Source: Brevundimonas vesicularis NBRC 12165 (GTDB lineage: Bacteria; Pseudomonadota; Alphaproteobacteria; Caulobacterales; Caulobacteraceae). Taken from it: a stretch of DNA of 64,000 bases. Positions 1 to 6,869 of the stretch are shown here, one piece after another. Positions within the stretch are counted from its first letter, which is position 1. Each line of letters begins with the position of its first letter. The DNA lies in contig NZ_BCWM01000016.1 of assembly GCF_001592205.1 (NCBI RefSeq), positions 1 to 64,000 of the forward strand, written 5' to 3'. The translations under genes and the position numbers were made by a program. The notes under the pieces are model-generated. The model was not told the origin of the DNA and did not search any database. It saw only the letters and a list, made by a program, of their open reading frames with translations.

Positions 1-420
1 CGACTGCTTGATCGGGAATTCGTAGACGAAGGTTTCACGCGCCCGGATGCCGGGGAAGCTGATGCCGGGCACGCCGTCCATCTGGAACGGGACGAGCAGG
101 CCGTGCCAGTGGATCGAGGTGTCCTCGTCCAGGGTGTTGGCGACTGATAGCCGGACGTTCTGACCTTCTCTAAGGCGTAGCAGCGGCGCCGGCAGAACGC
201 CGTTGATGGTCACCGCATGGCCGGTGCGGCCGCCCACGGTGAAGGGCGTGTGTCCGACGGTCAGGTCGATGTTCGGTCCCGTCAGCGTCGGAAGATCCGC
301 CCGCAGTCCCGCCGATCCTGTTTGCGCCCAGGCGGGGAGCAGACCCTGCAGGCCCAGCAGCCCGCCGCCGGCGGCTGCGCCACGGAGAAGCGTTCGGCGA
401 TCGAGGCGGGGCGTGGACAT
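1..420 (-). CDS. copA: CopA-type multicopper oxidase, N-terminal part (cut by window start)
   Basis: This is the first 140 codons of a periplasmic copper-resistance multicopper oxidase, which oxidises Cu(I) to the less toxic Cu(II). The start ATG at 420 is preceded by AAGGA. Residues 1-32 form a Tat signal with the motif RRTLLRG, as expected for a cuproenzyme folded before export. The first cupredoxin domain follows, with the type 2/3 copper motif HWHG and the CopA-typical continuation LLVPFQMDGVPG. The gene lies downstream of a CnrY/X/H-like regulatory set on the same strand, with 128 bases between. The C-terminal domains lie outside the window. The family call is firm; the exact substrate is inferred from the family. 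Confidence 0.9.
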   Translation of the reverse strand, partial: MSTPRLDRRTLLRGAAAGGGLLGLQGLLPAWAQTGSAGLRADLPTLTGPNIDLTVGHTPFTVGGRTGHAVTINGVLPAPLLRLREGQNVRLSVANTLDEDTSIHWHGLLVPFQMDGVPGISFPGIRARETFVYEFPIKQS

Positions 421-439
421 AGGCGAGAAATTCCTTGGT

Positions 440-453
440 CGGGCTATTCAGCC
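440..453. other. Small hairpin in the sigma factor-copA spacer
   Basis: The palindrome GGGCTATTCAGCCC (5-bp arms) sits 20 bases upstream of the copA start. It could influence copA mRNA structure, but it is short and has no T-run, so no terminator function is claimed. The rest of the 421-548 spacer holds a shared 10-mer at 530-539. Confidence 0.25.
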
Positions 454-529
454 CTTCGTTCAGATACGCAGCCGGGCGGCGTACCCCTTGCGTCAGGACG
501 CCACAGACGTCGGGATCGCAGCTTGTGCA

Positions 530-539
530 CCTTCCCATC
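530..539 (-). promoter_or_regulatory. Candidate ECF promoter element upstream of copA
   Basis: On the minus strand this reads GATGGGAAGG. The identical 10-mer occurs at 1883-1892, about 40 bases upstream of the anti-sigma gene start. ECF sigma factors commonly use a GGAAC-like -35 box, so GGGAAGG is a plausible -35 element for the neighbouring ECF factor. No matching -10 element could be aligned convincingly. This is inference from a shared word in two relevant spacers. Confidence 0.3.
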
Positions 540-548
540 ATGGCAAGG

Positions 549-1118
549 TCAAGCGTCTCCGCCGGAAGCCTGGCCCAGAGCCGCCGTCAAGGTCTTGCGA
601 GCGCGGGCGACGCGGGTCTCGACCGCCTTGGGCGTAATGCCGAGGATCGAGGCGATCTCGGCGTGAGACCGTCCCTCGAGCGTGGCGAGCAGAAGCGGCC
701 CCTTCAGGGCGTCGGGAAGGTCCCGCAAGGCGCGTTGCAGAGCTTCGGCCCTGCGCTGATCGTCCAGCCGGGTCTCGGGTGAGGGCGCATCGTCGCCCAC
801 CGCCGCCGCCTCGGGCGCCTCCAGGCCCATGACGCCGCGCACGACCCTGCGCACCGCGCGCCGCCGGCCCCAGTCTCGACATTTGTTGAGGGCGATAGAG
901 CGAAGCCAGACGTCGAACGGCCGCGCCGGATCATACCGCCGCAGGGCGAGCCAGGCGGACGCATAGCTTTCCTGAAGCACGTCATGCGCTTCGGACTCGT
1001 CGCCGACATAGCGGCGCACGAACCGGTAGAGATCGGCCTTTGTGGCGGCCATCAAGGCGGTGAAGGCGGCCCGGTCTCCGGTCGCCGCACGGGCCTCGAT
1101 GCTCTGCTCGGCACCCAC
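549..1118 (-). CDS. ECF RNA polymerase sigma factor, CnrH-like
   Basis: A 189-residue sigma-70 family factor of the extracytoplasmic-function class; it directs RNA polymerase to a metal-stress regulon. Region 2 (about residues 10-80) contains the stretch around YRFVRRYVGDESEAHDVLQE, and region 4 (about 125-180) has the helix-turn-helix around GRSHAEIASILGITPKAVET. Regions 1 and 3 are absent, as usual for ECF factors. The start is GTG at 1118, 9 bases after the stop of the CnrX-like gene. The order anti-sigma, sensor, sigma matches cnrYXH of Cupriavidus metallidurans. The gene is probably co-transcribed with the two upstream genes and may auto-activate them. Confidence 0.88.
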   Translation of the reverse strand: MGAEQSIEARAATGDRAAFTALMAATKADLYRFVRRYVGDESEAHDVLQESYASAWLALRRYDPARPFDVWLRSIALNKCRDWGRRRAVRRVVRGVMGLEAPEAAAVGDDAPSPETRLDDQRRAEALQRALRDLPDALKGPLLLATLEGRSHAEIASILGITPKAVETRVARARKTLTAALGQASGGDA

Positions 1119-1127
1119 GCGCGACGC

Positions 1128-1568
1128 TTAGCCGGCGTCGTCGTGCAGGGCCTCGACGACCGCGCCGTCGAACACCTCGGCCTGCGCCGGAGTCAGGACG
1201 GATCGCATCTCGAACACGTGGGTGATCGTCGCCTTCTGCAGATCGCCCATGGCCGCGTGGAAATGATCGACCGCGGCCTGGACCTGGGGCGTGTCGCCGT
1301 CACTGGCGGCGATGGCGGCCGCCAGTTCGCGATTGGCCGCGCGGACTTCCGCTTCGAGCGCCGGCCGCTGGGCGGCGAACCGGGCTTCGACCACGTCGAG
1401 TCGTCGATCCTGCTCCGGGGTCAGGTCGAGCTTCTCATGGACCACGCTGTGCAGGCTTGGCGGCTGCCGCTCCCGCATGACCCAGGTCGCGCTCGCCCAG
1501 GTCGCCGCGCCGCTGGCCAGCGCGGCCAGGACGGCCGTGATGACGATCGACTTCCAGGCGGCCCTCAT
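1128..1568 (-). CDS. Periplasmic metal sensor, CnrX-like
   Basis: A 146-residue protein with an N-terminal membrane anchor (about residues 8-28) and an all-helical periplasmic sensor domain of the heavy-metal resistance family. The five metal ligands known from C. metallidurans CnrX (H42, H46, E63, H119, M123) all have counterparts here at a constant offset of -2: H40, H44, E61, H117 and M121, the last two in the motif HVFEM. In the known system, metal binding makes CnrX release the anti-sigma CnrY. The start ATG overlaps the stop of the preceding anti-sigma gene (ATGA). The metal sensed here is not determined; the adjacent copA suggests copper. Confidence 0.85.
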   Translation of the reverse strand: MRAAWKSIVITAVLAALASGAATWASATWVMRERQPPSLHSVVHEKLDLTPEQDRRLDVVEARFAAQRPALEAEVRAANRELAAAIAASDGDTPQVQAAVDHFHAAMGDLQKATITHVFEMRSVLTPAQAEVFDGAVVEALHDDAG

Positions 1569-1843
1569 CCCCGAACGTTCAGGCCGGAGAGAGGCGACAA
1601 GCCCGCCGAGACGGTGAAGATCCCCATCTCGGAAGGTTCCGGCCGGGGGGCCATGAGCATCAGGCCTCCGTTCGCGACGCCGATCACCAGGGCCAGCGCG
1701 ACGGCGGCGACCCGGACCTGTCCCATGCGAGCGCGGTCCCGGCGCTCGCCGATCCGCGCCCAGACCGCGTCTTCGACGCCGGCCAGTCGGGCGGAGTCGC
1801 CCGGCGCGACCGTTGCGATCAGTTCGTTCATGTCGTCAGTCAT
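1565..1843 (-). CDS. Membrane anti-sigma factor, CnrY-like
   Basis: A 92-residue protein with a cytoplasmic N-terminal part, one transmembrane segment (about residues 44-63) and a short periplasmic tail. This is the size and layout of CnrY, which holds its ECF sigma factor at the membrane until CnrX senses metal. The sequence itself is poorly conserved, so the call rests on topology and on its position at the head of a YXH-ordered operon. An alternative start is the second Met at 1831. Its stop overlaps the CnrX-like start by 4 bases, indicating translational coupling. Confidence 0.72.
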   Translation of the reverse strand: MTDDMNELIATVAPGDSARLAGVEDAVWARIGERRDRARMGQVRVAAVALALVIGVANGGLMLMAPRPEPSEMGIFTVSAGLSPLSGLNVRG

Positions 1844-1882
1844 TGCGCACCTGCGTCACACCCCATCTGCCATACGCGCCAG

Positions 1883-1892
1883 CCTTCCCATC
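1883..1892 (-). promoter_or_regulatory. Candidate ECF promoter element upstream of the YXH-type operon
   Basis: The minus-strand word GATGGGAAGG is identical to that upstream of copA. It lies about 40 bases before the anti-sigma start, a normal distance for a -35 box. Immediately beside it (1892-1905) is the small palindrome CCCCTCACGAGGGG. Autoregulation by the ECF factor is inferred, not shown. Confidence 0.3.
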
Positions 1893-1971
1893 CCCTCACG
1901 AGGGGACGGCCCATCGCCCGCGTAGATACCAGAGAACGACCGGGACGCGCCCTGTCGTCCGGGGAAAAGAC

Positions 1972-3126
1972 GTGAGCGACAGAGCAGGGCCCACGCGGGT
2001 TCCATTCCCCGACGTGCTCGATCCGCTCACGGGCGTGAGGTTCTTTCTCGCCCTCGGCGTCGTGCTGTTCCACTTCCAGCTCTACTGGACGCTCCCGGCG
2101 GAGAGCGCGGGCTTGTTGAACCGCGCGCGCTTGGGCGTGGATGTCTTCTTCATCCTGTCGGGCTTCATCCTGACCCACGTCTACCTGCAGGGAGACCGGG
2201 CCCCGAACTACGGTCGATTCCTGGCGGCGCGCCTCGCCCGGATCTATCCGGCTCACCTGTTCATCCTCCTGGCCATGCTTGGGCTGGTGCTGATCGCGCG
2301 TGTGTTCGGCGTCGGGCTCGAGCCTGGCCGGTTCAATCTCGTCGACTTCGCGGGAACCCTTCTGCTGATCCAGGCGTGGTTCCCGCGCGAGAGCATGGCG
2401 CTCTGGAACGGACCGGCCTGGTCGCTGTCGGCGGAGTGGTTCGCCTATCTGGCCTTTCCCGCCTATGCCGCCCTCGCGCTCCGGCTGCGGGCCAGGCCGT
2501 GGGTCCTTATAGCCCTCGCCATGCTGTTGTTCGTCGCCCTCGACGCCTTCTACCGCACCTGGTTCGGCCGGATGCTGCCTCGGGCCGAGGACAGCCTCGG
2601 GATCCTGCGCATCATTCCCGAATTCCTTTACGGCATTGGCCTCTACTATCTCGGTCGGCGCTGGACGCCTTCGCCGCGAATGTCCCTGATGGGCGCCCTG
2701 GTCGCCACGACCCTGCTGCTGACGCTCATGCAGATCGGCGCCGACGACCGGGTCATCGTGGCGGCGGCCGGTCCCTTCATCCTGTCGCTTGCCCTGTTGG
2801 CCAAGGCTCCGGTCCAGACCTTCCTGTCTCACCCCGTCCTTCTGTTCGCCGGCGAGGCTTCGTTCGCCCTCTATCTCGTCCACATTCCCATCCTGATGGT
2901 GTGGCGCAACGCGGCGCAGGCGTTCGCCGGCTGGGGTTCCGACTATCGAATGGGCTTGGTTGAACTGGCCGCCATGCTTGTGTTGACGCTCGCCGCCGCG
3001 GCCGCCATCCATGTCTTCGTCGAGCAGCCTGGCCGACGGTGGTCGCGGGCGCGGCTGGCGCCGGAGCGCGCAGACCCTGTCGAGGCGCAGCGATCCGTCC
3101 ACAGCGATCAGGGAGAACCCTTTTGA
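1972..3126 (+). CDS. Acyltransferase family 3 membrane protein (OafA/YrhL-like)
   Basis: A 384-residue polytopic membrane protein that transfers acyl groups to extracellular sugars or lipids in this family. It shows the family hallmarks: LTGVRFFLALGVVLFHF near the N-terminus, the R-G-V-D-V-F-F-I-L-S-G-F segment at about residues 50-65, and about ten hydrophobic segments. Reading is open upstream to 1813, but a GTG at 1972 preceded by GGGGA fits the family N-terminus; the upstream part overlaps the divergent anti-sigma gene and looks non-coding. Its stop overlaps the TTG start of the next gene (TTGA). The acceptor is unknown. Confidence 0.85.
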   Translation: MSDRAGPTRVPFPDVLDPLTGVRFFLALGVVLFHFQLYWTLPAESAGLLNRARLGVDVFFILSGFILTHVYLQGDRAPNYGRFLAARLARIYPAHLFILLAMLGLVLIARVFGVGLEPGRFNLVDFAGTLLLIQAWFPRESMALWNGPAWSLSAEWFAYLAFPAYAALALRLRARPWVLIALAMLLFVALDAFYRTWFGRMLPRAEDSLGILRIIPEFLYGIGLYYLGRRWTPSPRMSLMGALVATTLLLTLMQIGADDRVIVAAAGPFILSLALLAKAPVQTFLSHPVLLFAGEASFALYLVHIPILMVWRNAAQAFAGWGSDYRMGLVELAAMLVLTLAAAAAIHVFVEQPGRRWSRARLAPERADPVEAQRSVHSDQGEPF

Positions 3127-3599
3127 ATCCCGCCAATCTGAACCGTCGTCTGCTAATGGGCGCGGCCGTCTTCATCGGCATGGGCGGATCCGCCTGCGCC
3201 CAGACCCGTCCGTCCAGAAACCTCACGGTCTTCAAGACGCCGACCTGCGCCTGTTGCGACGCCTGGATCGCGCACATGCGCCAGGCGGGCTTCACCACCA
3301 CCATCACCGTCCTTCCAAGCCTTCAATCGGTCCGGAGCAGCCGGGGCATGCCGGACGCGCTCGCCTCCTGTCATACCGGTCTGATCGATGGCTATCTGGT
3401 CGAGGGTCATGTGCCGGCTCCGGACGTCATTCGACTGCTGACCGAGAGACCGGCGGCGGTGGGCGTCGCGGTCCCGGGCATGCCGCTCGGTTCGCCCGGC
3501 ATGGAGACGCCGCAGGGGCGCAAGGAGCCCTACGACACCCTGCTGGTGCTTCGCTCGGGCGCGACCCGCGTGTTCGCCCGCCACAACCCGCCGGCCTGA
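3123..3599 (+). CDS. DUF411 exported metal-binding protein
   Basis: A 158-residue protein of the DUF411 family, commonly found in copper resistance loci. The chosen start is TTG at 3123, overlapping the previous stop and preceded by GGGAG; earlier in-frame codons lie inside the acyltransferase gene. An N-terminal signal with twin Arg (NRRLLMGAAVF) ends near SACAQ, so the mature part is probably periplasmic. The core begins with the thioredoxin-like strand and the Cys cluster TPTCACCDAW, followed by a conserved Cys-His pair (ASCHTG) and EGHVP. These Cys and His residues are the likely metal ligands. Biochemical function is unproven for the family. Confidence 0.82.
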   Translation: MNPANLNRRLLMGAAVFIGMGGSACAQTRPSRNLTVFKTPTCACCDAWIAHMRQAGFTTTITVLPSLQSVRSSRGMPDALASCHTGLIDGYLVEGHVPAPDVIRLLTERPAAVGVAVPGMPLGSPGMETPQGRKEPYDTLLVLRSGATRVFARHNPPA

Positions 3600-3648
3600 C
3601 GCAGATCGCGCTCAGCCCGTTCAGATCACCCACAATCCGGAGTTCGCC

Positions 3649-4140
3649 ATGTCCCGCACCTCTCTCGCCCTCGACCTGTCGCTCGCCGTTCTTTCGGCGA
3701 CACCCGCCTTCGCCCAGGACCACGCCCACGGGCATGCCCAAGCCGCCGGCTCGGTCGCCGCGGAAGCTGCGGACGCGGCGGCGGCCGTCGACGCCTTTCA
3801 CGTCGCCCTGAAGGCCGGCGACACGAACGTCGCCCTGGCAATTATGGCGCCGGATGTGATGATCTTCGAGGAGGGTGGCGCGGAGCGATCGCGCGACGAG
3901 TATGCGTCCCATCACCTGGGCTCGGACGCCGCCTTCGCCGCCGCCTCTGAAGCGACGGTGACGCGCAGATCGGGATGGGCCGACGGGGACATCGCCTGGA
4001 TCACCAGCGAAGGCCGCACCACGGGCCAATTCAACGGCCGCGCCGTAGACCGCCTGACGACCGAAACCATGGTCCTCGAACGCCATGCCGACGGCTGGCG
4101 CATCCACCACATTCACTGGTCGTCGCGCGCGCCCGGCTGA
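3649..4140 (+). CDS. Exported NTF2-like/SnoaL-type protein
   Basis: A 163-residue protein with a signal peptide (about residues 1-23, ending ATPAFAQ) and a His-rich start of the mature chain (DHAHGHAQ). An NTF2-like fold of the DUF4440/SnoaL type follows (about residues 42-160), with the typical end WRIHHIHWSSR. Such proteins are often found beside metal resistance genes, without an established reaction. The ATG is preceded by GGAG. It lies 49 bases after the DUF411 gene, on the same strand. The His cluster may bind metal; that is inference. Confidence 0.72.
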   Translation: MSRTSLALDLSLAVLSATPAFAQDHAHGHAQAAGSVAAEAADAAAAVDAFHVALKAGDTNVALAIMAPDVMIFEEGGAERSRDEYASHHLGSDAAFAAASEATVTRRSGWADGDIAWITSEGRTTGQFNGRAVDRLTTETMVLERHADGWRIHHIHWSSRAPG

Positions 4141-4191
4141 CGCTCAGGCCCGCGCCAGCGGGTCGCCGGCCCTGCGACGTCGGTGAGGAAC

Positions 4192-4231
4192 ATCGGGAAG
4201 ACGCCCGCCCTCGCGGGCGGGCGTCCCCGAT
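4192..4231. terminator. Strong hairpin between convergent genes
   Basis: A perfect 10-bp GC-rich stem (4201-4210 with 4215-4224) closes a 4-base loop. It is extended by ATCGGG/CCCGAT (4192-4197 with 4226-4231) across a two-base bulge. It sits between the NTF2-like gene (plus) and the small Cys-rich gene (minus), so it can end transcripts from both sides. There is no long T-run, so it may act as a Rho-assisted or mRNA-stabilising element. Confidence 0.55.
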
Positions 4232-4238
4232 AATACGA

Positions 4239-4385
4239 TCAGCAGCAGGTGCAGGCTTCCGCGCAGGCTGCGATAGCGTCGCAGCAAGCGCATACGGCCT
4301 GCGCCACGGCGTCCGGCGCGGCCGCGAAGGCGGCTGAACCGGAAGCCAGCAGCACCAGGGCTGCGAGGGTGAGAGTGCGTTTCAT
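4239..4385 (-). CDS. 48-residue exported Cys-rich peptide
   Basis: A short reading frame with a clear signal peptide (MKRTLTLAALVLLASGSAAF, cleavage near AFAA) and a mature part of about 25 residues. Seven Cys lie in the last 17 positions (32, 34, 35, 41, 45, 47, 48; ending ACTCC). The density and CxCC/CxxxCxCC spacing suggest a small periplasmic metal-binding peptide. It is the last gene of the copC-copD-side operon and is followed directly by a strong hairpin. I do not recognise a named family. Expression is unproven, but the signal peptide and stop-hairpin arrangement argue that it is real. Confidence 0.62.
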   Translation of the reverse strand: MKRTLTLAALVLLASGSAAFAAAPDAVAQAVCACCDAIAACAEACTCC

Positions 4386-4433
4386 GGTTTTGATCTCTGT
4401 TTGATTGAATGAGTCCGGTCATCTTCAACAGGA

Positions 4434-4766
4434 TCAGCGTCGTGGGGGCGGGTCGTCCGCCTCCACGGTGAAATCGGCATGCCGCGCATCAAGGGATGGA
4501 TAGAGGACAGACGCATAGACCCGTGCGGGGGTGGGTTCACCGCCCTGAGGGATTAGGCCCTGGCAGATGGCCAGACACGCCTTATGGCACGAGATCCTGA
4601 CGGTCTTCGGCTCGCACGGGACGCCGTCGCCGCTCATCGACATGGACGCCATATCCTGATCGACCGGAGCTTCGCAGGCGATCGAAGCGGTGGACACGAA
4701 CAGCACGGCAAACGCCGCCAGCAGCGCGGTCGTCAGTCGGACGAGGTCATGACGCAGGAACGGCAT
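4434..4766 (-). CDS. Small exported Cys-containing protein of unknown function
   Basis: A 110-residue protein from ATG 4766 (an upstream in-frame codon at 4808 is possible) with an N-terminal hydrophobic segment ending at SIACE. The mature part carries a Met/Ser stretch (MASMSMSGDG) and a Cys cluster (SCHKACLAICQG), suggesting metal binding or disulfides. It begins 63 bases after the copD stop on the same strand, so it is probably co-transcribed with copC-copD. I do not recognise the family. Confidence 0.55.
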   Translation of the reverse strand: MPFLRHDLVRLTTALLAAFAVLFVSTASIACEAPVDQDMASMSMSGDGVPCEPKTVRISCHKACLAICQGLIPQGGEPTPARVYASVLYPSLDARHADFTVEADDPPPRR

Positions 4767-4828
4767 CGTCTGATCATACTTCAATGGCCGGCGGAGCGAC
4801 GACCTCATTCAGATCATCGCGATCGCGG

Positions 4829-5743
4829 CTACAGAGACGCCGGGGGCGGCAGGGTTCCCATGACCGCCACGACGCCGATCAGGGCGAGTCCCAGACCCGT
4901 TTCGACCAACAGGCTGCGCCGGAGCGCGCTCATGGCGGCGAGGGAGGGTTGGCCCGTCTCCAGCGCAGAGCCCAGTGTCGGCGTCAGCCGGAACCGGTTG
5001 CTCGCCGCCAGCGCCAGCATCAAACCGAAGAGGACGAGCTTGGCGACCAGAAGCTGGCCGTAGAGGTTGCCCGCGATCAACGCCACGCGCTCGGGACCGA
5101 TCAGGAACCAGCTGTTCACGAGACCGGTCAGCACCAGCAACAGGACCGCCAGCGTTCCCAGACCGGCGAAGCCATGCAGGGCGCGATGGATTGCAAGATC
5201 GTCCGGACCGGCTCGGCGCAGAAGCAGGGCCGTCAACGCCGCCAGGGCGCCCAGCCACAAGGCTGCTGCCACCGCGTGAATGATGTTGGCGACGAGATGT
5301 ATGGGCCCGCCAGGGCCCTCGGTGGCCGCGCCATGACCCGTCCACGCGAAGCTTGCGGCCACGATCAGACCCAAGGCGGCCGTCACGCTCCAGAGCGCGC
5401 GACCGGGTTTCAGGGCGACCAAGGCGACAAGCCCAAGCAAGGCGGCGGCGGCCCGCACGACCATCGCCATGCCCAGGGCCGTGCCGGTGATCATGAAGGA
5501 CAGGGACGCGGGTTTCACGGCTTCGCTCAGCGACCCCGCCATGACGGCAGTCTGGGCCACCAGGGCGGCGAGCGAGCCGAGCGCGACGATGATCGCGGCG
5601 AGGCGCAATGTCGGTCGCGACCATTCCAAGTTCGGCGCGTCGGCGTCCTTGAAGCTGTAGAGAAGGAACAGCGGCGCGCCGAGAAGGACGACGCCGCCGC
5701 CGTATTGAAGCCAACGAAGCGCGATGACCGCGACTTCCAGCAC
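4829..5743 (-). CDS. copD: Copper resistance protein CopD
   Basis: A 304-residue inner-membrane protein with about eight transmembrane segments, of the CopD family. CopD works with periplasmic CopC to move copper across the inner membrane. It begins MLEVAVIALRWLQYGGG, and conserved His residues occur in the membrane part (for example HGAATEGPGG and HLVANIIHAVAAALWLGAL). The gene starts 4 bases after the copC stop, the usual copC-copD arrangement. The C-terminus ends in a last hydrophobic helix just before the small Cys-containing gene. Confidence 0.88.
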   Translation of the reverse strand: MLEVAVIALRWLQYGGGVVLLGAPLFLLYSFKDADAPNLEWSRPTLRLAAIIVALGSLAALVAQTAVMAGSLSEAVKPASLSFMITGTALGMAMVVRAAAALLGLVALVALKPGRALWSVTAALGLIVAASFAWTGHGAATEGPGGPIHLVANIIHAVAAALWLGALAALTALLLRRAGPDDLAIHRALHGFAGLGTLAVLLLVLTGLVNSWFLIGPERVALIAGNLYGQLLVAKLVLFGLMLALAASNRFRLTPTLGSALETGQPSLAAMSALRRSLLVETGLGLALIGVVAVMGTLPPPASL

Positions 5744-5747
5744 GGCG

Positions 5748-6110
5748 TCAGCGCACTGTGAAGGTGTAGGATCCCGTCATGCGGTGGCCGTCGCTCGAGG
5801 CGATACGCCAGTCGACACGGTAGGCGCCGGCGGCCAGCGGGCGAGCCAGCGCGCCCGTGAGGGTCCTGCCGTCCTCGGCGACCGAGGTGCGGATCGCGAT
5901 CTTCTCCCCCGCCGCATTGACGACGTCGAAGCCGGAAAACGCGGGAACGCTGCGTTCGCTGAAGGTCAGGGTCAGCGTCCGGGTCGCGGCCACGGTCGAG
6001 TCGGGCGCCGGGGTGGCGCTGACCAGGCGAGCGTGGGCCGCCGCCGGTCCGGCGGCGAAGGCCACGACCGCCGCGACGGCGATGAAGGGCGCGGGGTGGA
6101 AGTAACGCAT
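5748..6110 (-). CDS. copC: Periplasmic copper-binding protein CopC
   Basis: A 120-residue exported copper chaperone. The start ATG at 6110 is preceded by GGAGAC; the reading frame is open further upstream but without a ribosome site. The signal peptide ends at PAAAHA, placing His at the mature N-terminus, a Cu(II) ligand in CopC proteins. The C-terminal SSDGHRMTGSYTFTV carries the second conserved His. The chain lacks the Met-rich Cu(I) loop of plasmid-borne PcoC/CopC and so looks like the Cu(II)-only type. First gene of the copC-copD operon. Confidence 0.9.
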   Translation of the reverse strand: MRYFHPAPFIAVAAVVAFAAGPAAAHARLVSATPAPDSTVAATRTLTLTFSERSVPAFSGFDVVNAAGEKIAIRTSVAEDGRTLTGALARPLAAGAYRVDWRIASSDGHRMTGSYTFTVR

Positions 6111-6227
6111 ACTCAGTCTCCAGACGTTTGGCCGGTCCCGGCCTTCTGCTTCTCTACGCGCCAAACGACCGCGTCCCTCATGAAGAAGAAGCGGGCGGCG
6201 GGTGAGGCCTTCCCCCGCACGCCGGGG

Positions 6228-6722
6228 TCAGCGGCGACGCTTCTCGAGGAGCGCCTGCATCTGGGCGATCTCCTCCTGTTGACCACGCACGATGCCGTCG
6301 CACAGGGCGATGATCTCCGGATCGGTCAGGGAGGCTTGCTCGCACATCAACACGGCCCCGGAATGGTGCGGGATCATCGATCGCAGGAATTCGTCGTCGC
6401 CAACGAACGCCTGGGTGCGCATGCCGATGAAGCTGCCGACGAAGATTACGGCCGCGACCGCGCCAATGGCCAGGTTCGTTTTGCGCGACGGGTACATGGA
6501 CCGCATGAAGACGAGCATGAGCACCGCCATCGGCGCGACCATCATCAGGGTCATGTAGACGTTGTTCAGGTTGAGATAGAAGTGACCGAGCGTGGCGATC
6601 ATCGTGTACATGACCAGGTACATGATGACGAAATCGATCGCCAACTCGAGGTACAGGCTCCGATAAGGGCCGAGTCCACGAGCGTTGCCTTGCCCGCCGT
6701 GGTCCATCTGTTGATGAGACAT
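6228..6722 (-). CDS. DUF305 membrane protein
   Basis: A 164-residue protein with three transmembrane segments (about residues 20-40, 50-72 and 82-104) followed by a DUF305 ferritin-like helical domain with the signature SMIPHHSGAVLMCEQAS. The start at 6722 (MSHQQMDHGG) is preceded by GAGGA. DUF305 proteins are abundant in copper loci; the paired His and Met/Cys residues are presumed metal ligands. It lies 117 bases upstream of copC on the same strand and could belong to that operon. A second, lipoprotein-type DUF305 gene lies at 9661. Confidence 0.82.
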   Translation of the reverse strand: MSHQQMDHGGQGNARGLGPYRSLYLELAIDFVIMYLVMYTMIATLGHFYLNLNNVYMTLMMVAPMAVLMLVFMRSMYPSRKTNLAIGAVAAVIFVGSFIGMRTQAFVGDDEFLRSMIPHHSGAVLMCEQASLTDPEIIALCDGIVRGQQEEIAQMQALLEKRRR

Positions 6723-6869
6723 CGTCCGTATCCTCTTCAGAAATTTCAGTTCGTCATCGCCTGCCGCTGCGAATGCCTGGAGACTGCGGTCACCGTCTGA
6801 ATCAATCCGGCCCGTCACAGCCGGTTCCTCCCTTCGGTGGGTGGGCGGACTGTTGATTGGCTATCCTGG

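Noticed and set aside
170..541. Minus-strand frame with a Cys-rich start (MMGRCTSCDPDVCG) before copA
   Set aside because: Most of it lies in another frame over the copA 5' end and its composition is Arg/Ala-rich; copA itself has a better start and ribosome site.
6125..6167. CGTTTGGC/GCCAAACG inverted repeat upstream of copC
   Set aside because: Arms are 8 bases with a 27-base gap and no known regulator pattern; too weak to call an operator.
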